The notes under the pieces were generated by a model. It was not told where the DNA came from. It saw only the letters and a program-made list of their open reading frames with translations, and did not search any database. DNA of 64,000 nt from CAWGAJ01 sp963820545 (GTDB taxonomy: Bacteria; Planctomycetota; Planctomycetia; Pirellulales; Thermoguttaceae): the NCBI GenBank assembly GCA_963820545.1, contig CAWGAJ010000001.1:62001-126000 (forward strand), read 5' to 3'. Of the stretch, positions 56,697 to 64,000 are shown one piece after another. Positions within the stretch are counted from its first letter, which is position 1. Every line of letters starts with the position of its first letter. Both the position numbers and the translations under genes were made by a program.

Positions 56697-56788
56697 AAAT
56701 CATTTCGACAAGATGGCCGTGGGGAAGGATTAATAATACCTGGTTTAACGCCGAGACAGCAATGTGGCTGGAAAATGCCGCGAAACAG

Positions 56789-57075
56789 TTACAGAATCAC
56801 GGCCAATATTTCGCTTTCGCATATAATGAGCAATTCCTCGCCGTTTATTTCCAATTCGGTGCCCGTGTAGTTGCCGAACAGCACGCGGTCGCCTTCGCTG
56901 ACCTGATGAGCGCCCGGGCGCCGTCGGGCAACAAACGCCCATCGCCCACCGAGAGCACGCGGCCTTGCGCAGGTCTTTTTTGGGCGGTATCGGGCAATAC
57001 GATGCCTCCGGAAGTTTTTTGTTCGGCCTCCAGTCGCTTTAATATGATTTGCTCGCCCAGGGGCACCAGTTTCAT
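56789..57075 (-). CDS. groS: Co-chaperonin GroES (frameshifted)
   Basis: About 95 residues, the family length. The start MKLVPLGEQIILKRLEAEQKTSGGIVLPDTAQKRPAQGRVLSVG (two consecutive motifs) carries the mobile-loop GGIVLPD that binds GroEL. After a one-base shift in the GCCCGGGCGC string near 56910-56920 the second frame gives HQVSEGDRVLFGNYTGTELEINGEELLIICESEILAVI. Both halves are needed for a full GroES barrel. No groEL follows within the window. No CIRCE-like operator was found upstream. Confidence 0.92.
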
Positions 57076-57490
57076 GTTTTTCTTCTCCGCAGAACCAGGG
57101 CCGCTACCAATTGACCGGCGCTTCTAAAATTTCATTTTTACATTTTGCTGAAAAGGCACAAGGGATCGAGAGAGAATAACAAGACCACAGCAGGGGTTGA
57201 AAATAACTCATTGTGATTATATCATCTTTTTTGTCACATTATATATATCATATCATATATCAAATTTCTTCTGCCGTTGCAGATAAGCTCGCGAGTGGGT
57301 AGTTTCTATCAATCCATAAAAAACATTTTTGATACTATTCCCTAGCGCTGCCTGACGGCCGCAACCAAAGAGCAGAGCCGGACTGTGTCAGTCCGGCTGA
57401 TTTATAGTTTAACCGGGCCGACACGGCCCGGCTCTGAAACATGCGCGAAACGCGCTTAAACCTCAAACAAAGACTCTGGCCCCTCTCTTC
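57076..57490. repeat. Intergenic region: AT-rich spacer plus composite repeat
   Basis: 57142-57310 is AT-rich and is presumably the groES promoter. 57350-57477 holds hairpins such as GAGCCGGACTGTGTCAGTCCGGCT and GGGCCGACACGGCCC, with the tail CGCTTAAACCTCAAACAAAG shared with 4150-4170. No gene is apparent. Confidence 0.55.
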
Positions 57491-58159
57491 ATGTCTGCAT
57501 TGTTGGAAGCCCAGAATGTAGTTCGACTGCAACCTCACGGTCAACGCCGGTTGTTGGAAAACATCTCCCTGACAATCCATGCCGGCGACCGGGTGGTGGT
57601 GGCGGGGCCTTCGGGTTCAGGCAAAACCCTGTTGCTCAGGGCATTGTCACTGCTCGATCCCATCGACAACGGCAAAATTCTCTGGCAAGGCTGTCCGATC
57701 CCTGCCCAAGCGATTCCGTCTTTCCGCCGATATGCGATCTATTTTCACCAGCGGCCCGCGCTGATTGCCGAGACGGTAGAAGCGGCTTTGTCTCTGCCCT
57801 TTAGCCTGGGTATTTATCGCCGACTGGCATTCAACAAGTCGTGGATCCTAGAACGGTTGGCTTTTTTAGGTTGGGGGGCGATTTTTTTAGAACAACAGAT
57901 CGCCAATCTCTCCGGCGGTGAAAGACAAATCGTGGCCCTGCTCCGCGCATTGCAACTGAATCCCAATGTGCTTTTACTCGACGAGCCGACTTCCGCTTTG
58001 GATCCCAGAACAGGCGCTGCCGTGGAGGACTGGCTCAGCGCCTGGATTGAGGAACTGCCGGATGCGCGGGCTTTGATCTGGGTAACCCATGATGCCAACC
58101 AGGCAAAGCGCGTGGCCAATCGCTTGTTGTCTATGGAAAGCGGACGAATACAGGAGTAG
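57491..58159 (+). CDS. fetA: ABC transporter ATP-binding protein, FetA-like
   Basis: 222 residues with Walker A (GPSGSGKTLLLRAL), Q-loop region (IYFHQRPALI), signature (NLSGGERQIVALLRAL), Walker B (VLLLDEPTSALD) and the H-loop (IWVTHD). The length and the following permease fit FetA (YbbL), the ATPase of the FetAB iron exporter that lowers cytoplasmic iron under oxidative stress. The fetB gene starts 18 bases after its stop, so they form an operon. The repeat block just upstream leaves little room for a promoter, which may lie inside 57300-57480. Confidence 0.88.
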   Translation: MSALLEAQNVVRLQPHGQRRLLENISLTIHAGDRVVVAGPSGSGKTLLLRALSLLDPIDNGKILWQGCPIPAQAIPSFRRYAIYFHQRPALIAETVEAALSLPFSLGIYRRLAFNKSWILERLAFLGWGAIFLEQQIANLSGGERQIVALLRALQLNPNVLLLDEPTSALDPRTGAAVEDWLSAWIEELPDARALIWVTHDANQAKRVANRLLSMESGRIQE

Positions 58160-58177
58160 ATAGTAGAGGGAATTCAC

Positions 58178-58993
58178 ATGCCTGCCGATTATATTGACCT
58201 CAAGTTTTGGCAAGTTGCCGTTGCCACGGCATTGATACTGATTAGCGGCTTGATATCGCTGGCATTACAGTTGGGTTTGGAAAGGCGCATGCTCGTGGCC
58301 TCGATCCGCACCGTGGTGCAACTTTTGTTGATCGGAGTGATACTAAAATGGGTTTTCGCACCGGGAAGATCATGGTACGTGGTGGTGTTGATTATTGTGG
58401 TGATGACACTCATTGCCGGCATCTCGGCCGTGCGCCGTAGCGAACGCCGCTATAAAGGCGTCTGGCTGGACAGCGTGATTTCCATGTGGGCCAGCACCTG
58501 GCTGGTGGGCGCGGTGGCTCTTTTGGCCGTGATTCAAGTCCAACAAGGCGGGCACGCCTGGTATCACCCACAGTATTCCATTCCGCTTTTGGGCATGATT
58601 TTGGGAAACACGCTTAACGGCATCTCGCTGGGCCTGGACCGTTTTGGCGATGAATTGGCCGGGAAACGCGGGCAGGTGGAAACCCTGCTGGCCCTGGGCG
58701 CCATGCGCTGGGAGGCTGCCCGGGCCGCGATTCAAACCGCCGTGCGCACGGGAATGATTCCCACGATCAACTCGATGATGGTCGTGGGCCTGGTGAGTCT
58801 GCCGGGCATGATGACCGGCCAGATCATTGCCGGCATGGAACCCACCCAGGCGGTGATGTACCAGATTGTGATCATGTTCCTGATAGCGGCGGGCACCTCG
58901 CTGGGCACGGTAAGCGCAGTGCTGTTGGGTTATTTCCGTTTATTCACCGCCCGACACCAGTTCTTGCCCGACCGACTGGTGAAAAAAGGATGA
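58178..58993 (+). CDS. fetB: ABC transporter permease, FetB-like (UPF0014)
   Basis: 271 residues. Seven or so transmembrane helices. Landmarks are ALILISGLISLALQLGLERRMLVASIRTVVQLLLIGVILKWVF (helices 1-2, two consecutive motifs) and PLLGMILGNTLNGISLGLDRFGDEL, in the cytoplasmic loop that contacts the ATPase, and IPTINSMMVVGLVSLPGMMTGQIIAGMEPTQAVMYQIVIMF. These match YbbM/FetB. With the adjacent ATPase it forms FetAB. Metal export is established for E. coli FetAB; here it is inferred by family. Confidence 0.9.
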   Translation: MPADYIDLKFWQVAVATALILISGLISLALQLGLERRMLVASIRTVVQLLLIGVILKWVFAPGRSWYVVVLIIVVMTLIAGISAVRRSERRYKGVWLDSVISMWASTWLVGAVALLAVIQVQQGGHAWYHPQYSIPLLGMILGNTLNGISLGLDRFGDELAGKRGQVETLLALGAMRWEAARAAIQTAVRTGMIPTINSMMVVGLVSLPGMMTGQIIAGMEPTQAVMYQIVIMFLIAAGTSLGTVSAVLLGYFRLFTARHQFLPDRLVKKG

Positions 58994-59150
58994 AGAATGA
59001 ATCAGCGGGTAGTGGACGGTGGGTGGTGGACAGTGAGAAATATGTTTAACCGCGACCGGGCGCTGACGGTGCCCGTTGGTGCCCGGTCGCGGCTAAACTT
59101 AATATTCCCTAGTCCCTATTTCCTGTCCCCTGTCCGCTGTTCCCCGTCCC
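58994..59150. repeat. Repeat block: GTGGACGGTGGG words and CGCGACCGGGCG hairpin
   Basis: 58999-59040 carries GTGGACGGTGGGTGGTGG words. 59049-59097 holds ACCGCGACCGGGCGCTGAC... pairing with ...GCCCGGTCGCGG, followed by GCTAAACTT. 59105-59150 is a run of CCCTAGTCCCTATTTCC words. Confidence 0.5.
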
Positions 59151-59151
59151 C

Positions 59152-59712
59152 CTACCAGGAACCGGCTTTGCGGATGCCGGTGGAAGAGACGTCTTCGCGG
59201 AAGAGTTCCGGGGGGACTTCGCGGCAGATGTCGCGGAGGACGTCGGGCAGGTCGAGATCCTGCAGGCGCATGAATCCGGTGCCCAGGTCGCGGCCGAAGA
59301 CCAGGAAGCGGCAGCCGCGCCCGGCGATGTATTCCAAGCAACTGCGACAGGCCGCCGGATTGTCGTGATAATAGCGATCCATGGCGATGCGGCGGAGCGT
59401 ATCGGCGCCTACCAAAAAGGTCACGTCGGGAAACAATCGGGCTTTTTCCGCGTAGGTCGCGGCCCGGGTTAAGAGCACGGTCTGGTCCGGAGAGAACTGC
59501 CGCAGACGGCGGTCGATCTCGTAATAATCCAGCGGCGGTTTATCCGGATTGAGAATAGTGATCTCCATGGCCACGGGTTTTTTCAGCACTTCAGCGCCCA
59601 CCTGGGCAATGCGGCGATGTCCGGCGTGCAAGGGATTGAAGGCCCCGGAAAGGATGGCCGAATTGGCCGCGGGGGTTTTGCCTTGGGAGACGATTTCCAC
59701 TTTAGCTAACAA
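59152..59712 (-). CDS. Cytidylyltransferase-like protein (NMNAT-related)
   Basis: 186 residues, starting at the TTG at 59712 (overlap with the CinA-type gene) or a GTG a few codons later. The first motif SGAFNPLHAGHRRIAQVG supplies the HxGH nucleotide-binding signature; DVTFLVGADTLRRI and the late SSTGIRKAG (SSTxxR) are those of NMN/nicotinate-mononucleotide adenylyltransferases. The enzyme would make dinucleotide from NMN or NaMN and ATP. Paired with the CinA-type gene it suggests pyridine nucleotide salvage. A separate housekeeping nadD may exist elsewhere. Confidence 0.82.
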   Translation of the reverse strand: MLAKVEIVSQGKTPAANSAILSGAFNPLHAGHRRIAQVGAEVLKKPVAMEITILNPDKPPLDYYEIDRRLRQFSPDQTVLLTRAATYAEKARLFPDVTFLVGADTLRRIAMDRYYHDNPAACRSCLEYIAGRGCRFLVFGRDLGTGFMRLQDLDLPDVLRDICREVPPELFREDVSSTGIRKAGSW

Positions 59713-60296
59713 TAAATCTTGCCACGCTTGAGGCGCCAGGTGCGCGACTGCTCCACCTTTTCGCCTTCGAGCAGATCCAGGGTCAAGCGGGAGTCCAGTC
59801 CGCAGCTTTCGGCCACGGCATTTAGCAGCAGCCTACCTGCCAGGCGTTCCTCTTCCGGCCGGCTGCGACGGTCTTTGAGCAATTCCAGCGACCAGGTGGC
59901 CGTGAGCTGGGCGGTTTGCAGGGCCACGTGTGCGCGGTGCGGTCCGAGCTTAGGCCGATCGCTGACCAAGCCGGCGGTGCAAGCAACACCGGCAAGGTCG
60001 GCAACACGGCCGGCCAAGCCAGCATCGGGCTGTCCCAACTTACGGGCGTGAAGAAAGGCAGCCATGGCCATGGCCCGGGCAGTACGCGGCGAACAGAACT
60101 CGTCGGGCCGGCTGCCCAGGAAGTCGATCATGGCCTCGGCGGAATAGGGCACGAAGGCTTCCAGCAATGTGCGCGATGCCCCGGGAACTTCCAGCAAATC
60201 GGCAATGGCTCGACTGCCGCCGCCGGTGGCAGCCAGCACGATCCGCGTGGGCGAGTCGTGAATCTGCTGGACGAGTTGATCGACTGAGAGTGCCAT
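59706..60296 (-). CDS. CinA C-terminal domain (PncC-like) protein
   Basis: 196 residues. The motifs VLAATGGGSRAIADLLEVPGASRTLLEAFVPYSAEAMIDFLG (in two parts) and YCSPRTARAMAMAAFLHARKLG follow the CinA/PncC fold, whose usual role is to deamidate NMN to NaMN. The usual catalytic Ser/Thr contact (TGG plus S) is kept. The end overlaps the adenylyltransferase start by 7 bases. In some organisms the two modules are joined in one protein, so the overlap supports a joint role in NAD salvage. Substrate is inferred. Confidence 0.78.
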   Translation of the reverse strand: MALSVDQLVQQIHDSPTRIVLAATGGGSRAIADLLEVPGASRTLLEAFVPYSAEAMIDFLGSRPDEFCSPRTARAMAMAAFLHARKLGQPDAGLAGRVADLAGVACTAGLVSDRPKLGPHRAHVALQTAQLTATWSLELLKDRRSRPEEERLAGRLLLNAVAESCGLDSRLTLDLLEGEKVEQSRTWRLKRGKIYC

Positions 60297-60678
60297 AAGT
60301 TACCATGCAGTTTACCGGTTGAAAGATCAGCAGCCAAGGTATATCGCTTGACAGGCACTTAGGCTCTGATTTTCTTTTTTCCTCGCCTTTTGCCCCTCAC
60401 CCCTAGTGCGGCCTACGGCCGCAACCAGACCCGCGACCGACCAACCTTCGATTGGTGCCCGTCGCGGCTTTACAACATGCACGCAAAATGCACCTCTATA
60501 TTAACACAAAGACACGAACCACTATTTTCTCCCGCTGTATGGGGGAATAAAAAACATTCCAATAACTTACTTTCCCCAGCGAATTACCCCTTAGACTGCC
60601 GCCGGTGAACAGGTTGCCGGTTCACAAGACAGCCAATAAAAACGTATGGGCCGAATATTTTTTAAGGAGGCACGAAAC
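60297..60678. repeat. Intergenic region with composite hairpin repeat
   Basis: 60408-60475 carries TGCGGCCTACGGCCGCA and CGCGACCGACC...GCCCGTCGCGG hairpins followed by TTTACAACATGCACGCAAAATG, the same kind of element as at 4063-4150. The final 60 bases hold the ribosome site of the coiled-coil gene. No gene is seen. Confidence 0.55.
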
Positions 60679-61485
60679 ATGATTAAGAAAGTGATCTTTG
60701 CAGGTCTGGGTGGAGCGTTATTGTGTGTACTGTTTATTGGTCGAGATGTGCTCAGCTACGTTCGCACTTCCTTTGGATACGTGAAGCAATCGGTGCAAGA
60801 AGCCGTGCCCATTGAGTTCCAAATCGATCGCGCCCGAGGGCTGATCAAGGACTTGATTCCCGAGGTTCGCAAGAACATGCACGTGATCGCCAAGGAAGAG
60901 GTTGAAGTGCAGCGGCTGGAGGAGCAAATTGCCGATTTGGACTCGCGACTAGGCAAGGAAAAGGAACAGATTCTTAAGCTGAAAACGGATCTTTCCGTGG
61001 CCAAGGAAACATATCATTACGTGGGTAGAACTTACACGGCCAAGGAGGTTCGCGACGATCTGGCCAACCGTTTTGAGCGTTACAAGACGGCCGATACCAC
61101 GCTGGCCAGTCTCAAGGAAATTCGCGAAGCGCGGCAAAAGAGCCTCCAGGCCGCCCGGCGGAAACTGGAAGGCATGTTGGCGGCAAAACGTCAATTGCAG
61201 GTGGAAATCGAGAACCTGGAAGCCCGACGCAGATGATTGCCGCTGCTCAGACAACGAGCAATTACCAGTTCGACGACAGCCGTTTGGGCCATGTCAAGGA
61301 ATTGATCGCCAATTTGAAGACCCGCATGGCAGTGGCCGAAAAACTGGTTAATGCCGAGGTCGAATTTCCACGATGAGATTCCCCTGGACAAGCCGAATGC
61401 CGAGGACGTGGTGGAGCAAGTGACCGAATACTTTGCCCCGCCCGCAGCCGCGGCTCCCGTGAAAATGGCGGCGAACGAAAAATAA
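60679..61485 (+). CDS. Membrane-anchored coiled-coil protein (two frameshifts)
   Basis: About 269 residues from the ATG at 60679, which has AAGGAGG upstream. Residues 1-25 form an anchor (IKKVIFAGLGGALLCVLFIG). The rest is a long coiled coil (about 45-190) with heptads such as VEVQRLEEQIADLDSRLGKEKEQILKL. At 61225-61235 and at 61362-61368 (GAATTTCC for GAATTCC) the frame shifts by one base, and the protein ends KPNAEDVVEQVTEYFAPPAAAA. Proteins with this layout are common in planctomycetes and unnamed. A structural or envelope role is inference. Confidence 0.72.
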
Positions 61486-61634
61486 GTGGACAGTGGGCAG
61501 TGGACGGTGTTTAAGAGCCGGGGCGTGTCGCCTCGGCATTTCCGGGCCGACACGGCCCGGCTCCCATCCACTAACCGCCTCTTACTGTCCACAACACCCT
61601 ATCCCCTATACTCTAACCCCTATTCATTGTTACG
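61486..61634. repeat. Word-like and hairpin repeats
   Basis: GTGGACAGTGGGCAGTGGACG at 61486-61506 and GCCGGGGCGTGTC...GGGCCGACACGGCCCGGC at 61515-61553. The same words occur near 57385-57435. No gene seen. Confidence 0.5.
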
Positions 61635-61673
61635 ATGTTTACTTTGGCTGACAGATTTTGGGGATTGATAACC

Positions 61674-62285
61674 ATGGACTTCGGCGGCGCATCCAAATCC
61701 GACAAGTTCATGTTATGGATCGATGCCGTGGGCGGCTATTGGGTATGCCTGGGCGATAAGATCACGATCGGGCAACCAGTGGGATCGGGAAACATCGACA
61801 TACCCATCCTGGGCGACATCTCACCGCGTCACGCCCAGATTCACCGCGACGGGGAAGGTTACTTTATCGAAGCGATTCGGGAGGTGCGCGTGGATGGTCG
61901 GCCGGTGCGTCCCACGGCCTATTTAACCGACGGGTGCACGATTGAGTTGGGCGAAAGCGTGCGCCTGGTTTTCCGCCGGCCCCATGCCTTAAGCGCCACG
62001 GCACGGCTCGATTTTGCCAGCCGGCACCGCACCCAGCCTTCGGCCGACGGCGTGCTGCTGATGGCCGATTCGTGCATCTTGGGACCGAAACAGCACGATC
62101 ACGTAATCTGCCGTCATTGGCCCAGGGAAGTAATTCTCTACCGCCACGACGAGGAATTATATTGCCGCACCACGGGGAACATGAAAATCGACGGCGTTTT
62201 ATGCCCACAGCGGGGGCGAATTACACGCGATTCGCACGTTATGGGAGAGGGTTTTTCGCTGAAATTGGAGAGAGTGTGTTATTAA
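61674..62285 (+). CDS. FHA domain-containing protein
   Basis: 203 residues. The ATG at 61674 has GGGGA nine bases upstream; a longer frame to 61635 exists. Residues about 25-100 are an FHA-type domain: IGQPVGSGNIDIPIL, GDISPRHAQIHRDGEGYFIEA (with Arg/His in the place of the SxxH motif) and VRVDGRPV. The second half holds a related-looking beta segment (LMADSCILGPKQHDHVI, then YCRTTGNMKIDG), possibly a second degenerate FHA. FHA domains bind phosphothreonine. The kinase gene follows 258 bases downstream in the same direction, so the pair could act as kinase and reader. Confidence 0.78.
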   Translation: MDFGGASKSDKFMLWIDAVGGYWVCLGDKITIGQPVGSGNIDIPILGDISPRHAQIHRDGEGYFIEAIREVRVDGRPVRPTAYLTDGCTIELGESVRLVFRRPHALSATARLDFASRHRTQPSADGVLLMADSCILGPKQHDHVICRHWPREVILYRHDEELYCRTTGNMKIDGVLCPQRGRITRDSHVMGEGFSLKLERVCY

Positions 62286-62543
62286 AGGGTTCAGGGTTCA
62301 GAGGTCAGAGGTCGGGGGTAAGAGGTTAGGGGTAAGCTAGGGACTAGAATTAAGTCGTTGGGGCGACAGTGGTACGGTCGCCCTGGGGTGTGATATAACT
62401 TCCACCCCAATAACCGGGTTAGGGATTCGGAATTCGTTGAGGATTCATAAGTTACATTCCAAAGTTTAAGGTAAGAACCGGGATGTTATAATAATTGGAG
62501 CAGGTTGAACGGCAGTCCGCTTCGACCTGTGAGCGTTCCTGCC
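62286..62543. repeat. Word-like repeats (GGTTCAGAGGTCAGAGG)
   Basis: 62283-62330 carries GGTTCAGGG/TTCAGAGGTCAGAGGTC words identical in style to the insert in the Hsp70 gene at 25755-25795. The following 200 bases hold the probable kinase promoter. Confidence 0.5.
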
Positions 62544-64000
62544 ATGAAAGAGATGGTCGCTGCCGTGAAGCCTAACGGACATCAAACGCCGAATTCTGCC
62601 GTTGCCGGACCGCCAGACGTTCCGTCAGGCGCATCTCCGCAGGCGGCGGGCAAATTCACTTATCCCGGCGGCTCGTCGCCGCTGGAAGGCTATACCATCA
62701 AGCGGGGCGTAGGGCAGGGCGGTTTCGGCGAGATCTATTACGCTTTAAGCGACGCCGGCAAGGAGGTCGCGCTGAAACTGATCCGCCGCAATCTGGACGT
62801 CGAACTGCGCGGCATCCGTCAATGCTTGAATTTGAAGCATCCCAATCTGATCGATCTTTACGACATCCGCCAGGACGCTCAAGGCGACACCTGGGTAGTG
62901 ATGGAATACGTGAGCGGCATTTGTTTGCAAGACGCCGTGGAAAACAGTCCACAGGGAATGCCGGTCGATCAGGTGCTGGCCTGGATCCACGGCATTGGCG
63001 CCGCGGTGGCCTACTTGCACGACCATGGGATCGTGCATCGCGATCTTAAACCCGGCAATGTTTTCTCCAATGAAGGCGTGGTCAAGGTGGGCGACTACGG
63101 CCTGTCGAAATTCATCTCCTGTAGCCGCCGCAGCGGACACACCGAAAGCATCGGCACGGTCCACTACATGGCGCCCGAGGTGGCCAATGGACGTTACGGC
63201 AAGGAAATCGACGTTTATGCCATGGGAGTCATTCTCTACGAGATGCTCACCGGCCGGGTGCCCTTTGAAGGCGAGAGCGTGGGCGAGGTGCTGATGAAAC
63301 ACCTCACGGCCAAGCCCGACGTTTCCATGCTACCGGAACCGTTCCGCGGCGTGGTCGCCCGGGCGCTGGAAAAGGATCCAGTGCAGCGTTATCGATCCGC
63401 GGCCGAAATGCTGGCCGCTCTGCCGCAACCCACGCAAGCCCTGCCGGGCATGGGCCGCTTGCCGTCGGGCCAGCCTTACGCCGATATTCCCCCGGGAGCT
63501 GGTTATCACGATCATCTGGCCGAAACCATTGTTCCGGAGGAGGCCGACGACGAGGAACCGGTGCTGCGAACTATTAAGCAGGCCTGGACGGGCATGCGCA
63601 AGACTTGGCATGAAGCCGATCTGCCTCCCTTGGTGAAGCTCGGGCTGATGATCGGGGCTATATTCGTGCTGATGACCGGCGGCGGCATGATTTTTTCCGC
63701 CACCATTACGCTGTTCTTTGTGTATTGCTTCTATCGGTTAATTAGGGCGTTTGTTTTGGCGTGGCAGGGACCGAAAAAAAAGACCGCCTCTGGGGCCGTT
63801 GCGGCAAATCGACCGCAGTTCGCGCCTTTGCCTGAAGGCCAGGCCGGTGCATCACCAGGCGCTGTCGACGTCCAGGAGCAACGAAGGGAAGAATTGCGCG
63901 CGGCCCGAAAACGTTTTGAAAAAGTCGTGCCGACTTTGGTCTTGGGCACGCCCCGGGAACGATTCGCGGAACTCTTGGGTTCGCTGCTTTTAAGTCCCCT
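62544..64000 (+). CDS. Ser/Thr protein kinase, membrane-anchored (3' truncated by window edge)
   Basis: At least 485 residues; the frame stays open from the ATG at 62544 to the window end. The kinase domain (about residues 48-310) has GVGQGGFGEIYYA, the Lys78 of VALKLI, HRDLKPGNV (165-173), DYG in place of DFG (184-186) and HYMAPEV. A hydrophobic segment follows at about residues 364-400 (LGLMIGAIFVLMTGGGMIF), then a Lys/Arg-rich helical part, so the kinase is cytoplasmic with a membrane anchor. The FHA gene upstream runs the same way. The missing C-terminus may carry a sensor. Activity is likely as catalytic residues are kept. Confidence 0.88.
   Translation, partial: MKEMVAAVKPNGHQTPNSAVAGPPDVPSGASPQAAGKFTYPGGSSPLEGYTIKRGVGQGGFGEIYYALSDAGKEVALKLIRRNLDVELRGIRQCLNLKHPNLIDLYDIRQDAQGDTWVVMEYVSGICLQDAVENSPQGMPVDQVLAWIHGIGAAVAYLHDHGIVHRDLKPGNVFSNEGVVKVGDYGLSKFISCSRRSGHTESIGTVHYMAPEVANGRYGKEIDVYAMGVILYEMLTGRVPFEGESVGEVLMKHLTAKPDVSMLPEPFRGVVARALEKDPVQRYRSAAEMLAALPQPTQALPGMGRLPSGQPYADIPPGAGYHDHLAETIVPEEADDEEPVLRTIKQAWTGMRKTWHEADLPPLVKLGLMIGAIFVLMTGGGMIFSATITLFFVYCFYRLIRAFVLAWQGPKKKTASGAVAANRPQFAPLPEGQAGASPGAVDVQEQRREELRAARKRFEKVVPTLVLGTPRERFAELLGSLLLSP

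Noticed and set aside
57076..57300. Search for a CIRCE (TTAGCACTC-N9-GAGTGCTAA) operator before groES
   Set aside because: No matching inverted repeat was found in the upstream region.
1..64000. tRNA, rRNA or CRISPR arrays
   Set aside because: No cloverleaf with a CCA-type end, rRNA-like sequence or regularly spaced direct repeats were seen on reading; weak RNAs could have been missed by eye.

Overview
The window looks like about 64 kb of chromosome from an uncultured planctomycete (Planctomycetota, possibly Pirellulales-like; not resolved further). The indications are a YTV-repeat surface protein, a giant SdrD-B/FG-GAP protein with an LEPR-like N-terminus, an ECF sigma factor beside a Ser/Thr kinase, a TIGR03009-type exported protein, HEAT and WD40 exported proteins, two squalene-cyclase-like proteins, a GH95 fucosidase, and intergenic spaces packed with short palindromes and word-like degenerate repeats. 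GC content is moderately high in genes, with a few AT-rich gaps (about 50.1-50.3 and 57.2-57.3 kb). No tRNA, rRNA or CRISPR array was seen.

Layout. 0-11 kb: tail of comEC, an EEP-family exported protein, a HEAT protein, a frameshifted membrane protein, a BRCT-MerR-TPR protein, a RelE/ParE toxin-antitoxin pair, a YTV-repeat protein, a lipoate ligase-like protein. 11-23 kb: GH95 fucosidase, APC permease, AmmeMemoRadiSam locus (radical SAM enzyme plus a fused A-B protein), a periplasmic adaptor, a squalene-cyclase-like protein, PilZ, tsaE. 23-32 kb (minus strand): nfeD, floA, an unknown membrane protein, a nucleotidyltransferase, DUF2760, Hsp70, Hsp70. 32-38 kb (plus strand): PadR-BtrH pair, then an ECF sigma factor and a kinase fused to a periplasmic-adaptor domain and two Wza-like polysaccharide-export domains. 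38-50 kb (minus): long NfeD, TIGR03009, yjbQ, SdrD-type protein, WD40 protein, hemG, MBL hydrolase, XRE regulator with a Fic remnant. 50-64 kb: inositol monophosphatase, UbiB kinase, nitroreductase, second cyclase-like gene, an intact ISKra4-type IS with a 9-bp target duplication, groES, fetAB, a CinA/adenylyltransferase overlap, a coiled-coil protein and an FHA-kinase pair running off the end.

Two window-wide patterns stand out. First, about 18 genes are cut by single small frameshifts, mostly in short homopolymers or GC-repeat strings, with good homology on both sides. This fits consensus indel errors better than decay, so each is annotated as one gene. Second, the palindromic and word-like repeats of the intergenic spaces also occur inside reading frames, in frame, in an ECF sigma factor, a kinase (twice), protoporphyrinogen oxidase and an Hsp70. 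This resembles the coding palindromic elements of Rickettsia.

The strongest candidate for something undescribed is the sigma factor plus the sensor-like kinase at 34.5-37.6 kb, whose extracytoplasmic half looks like a polysaccharide export/efflux device.
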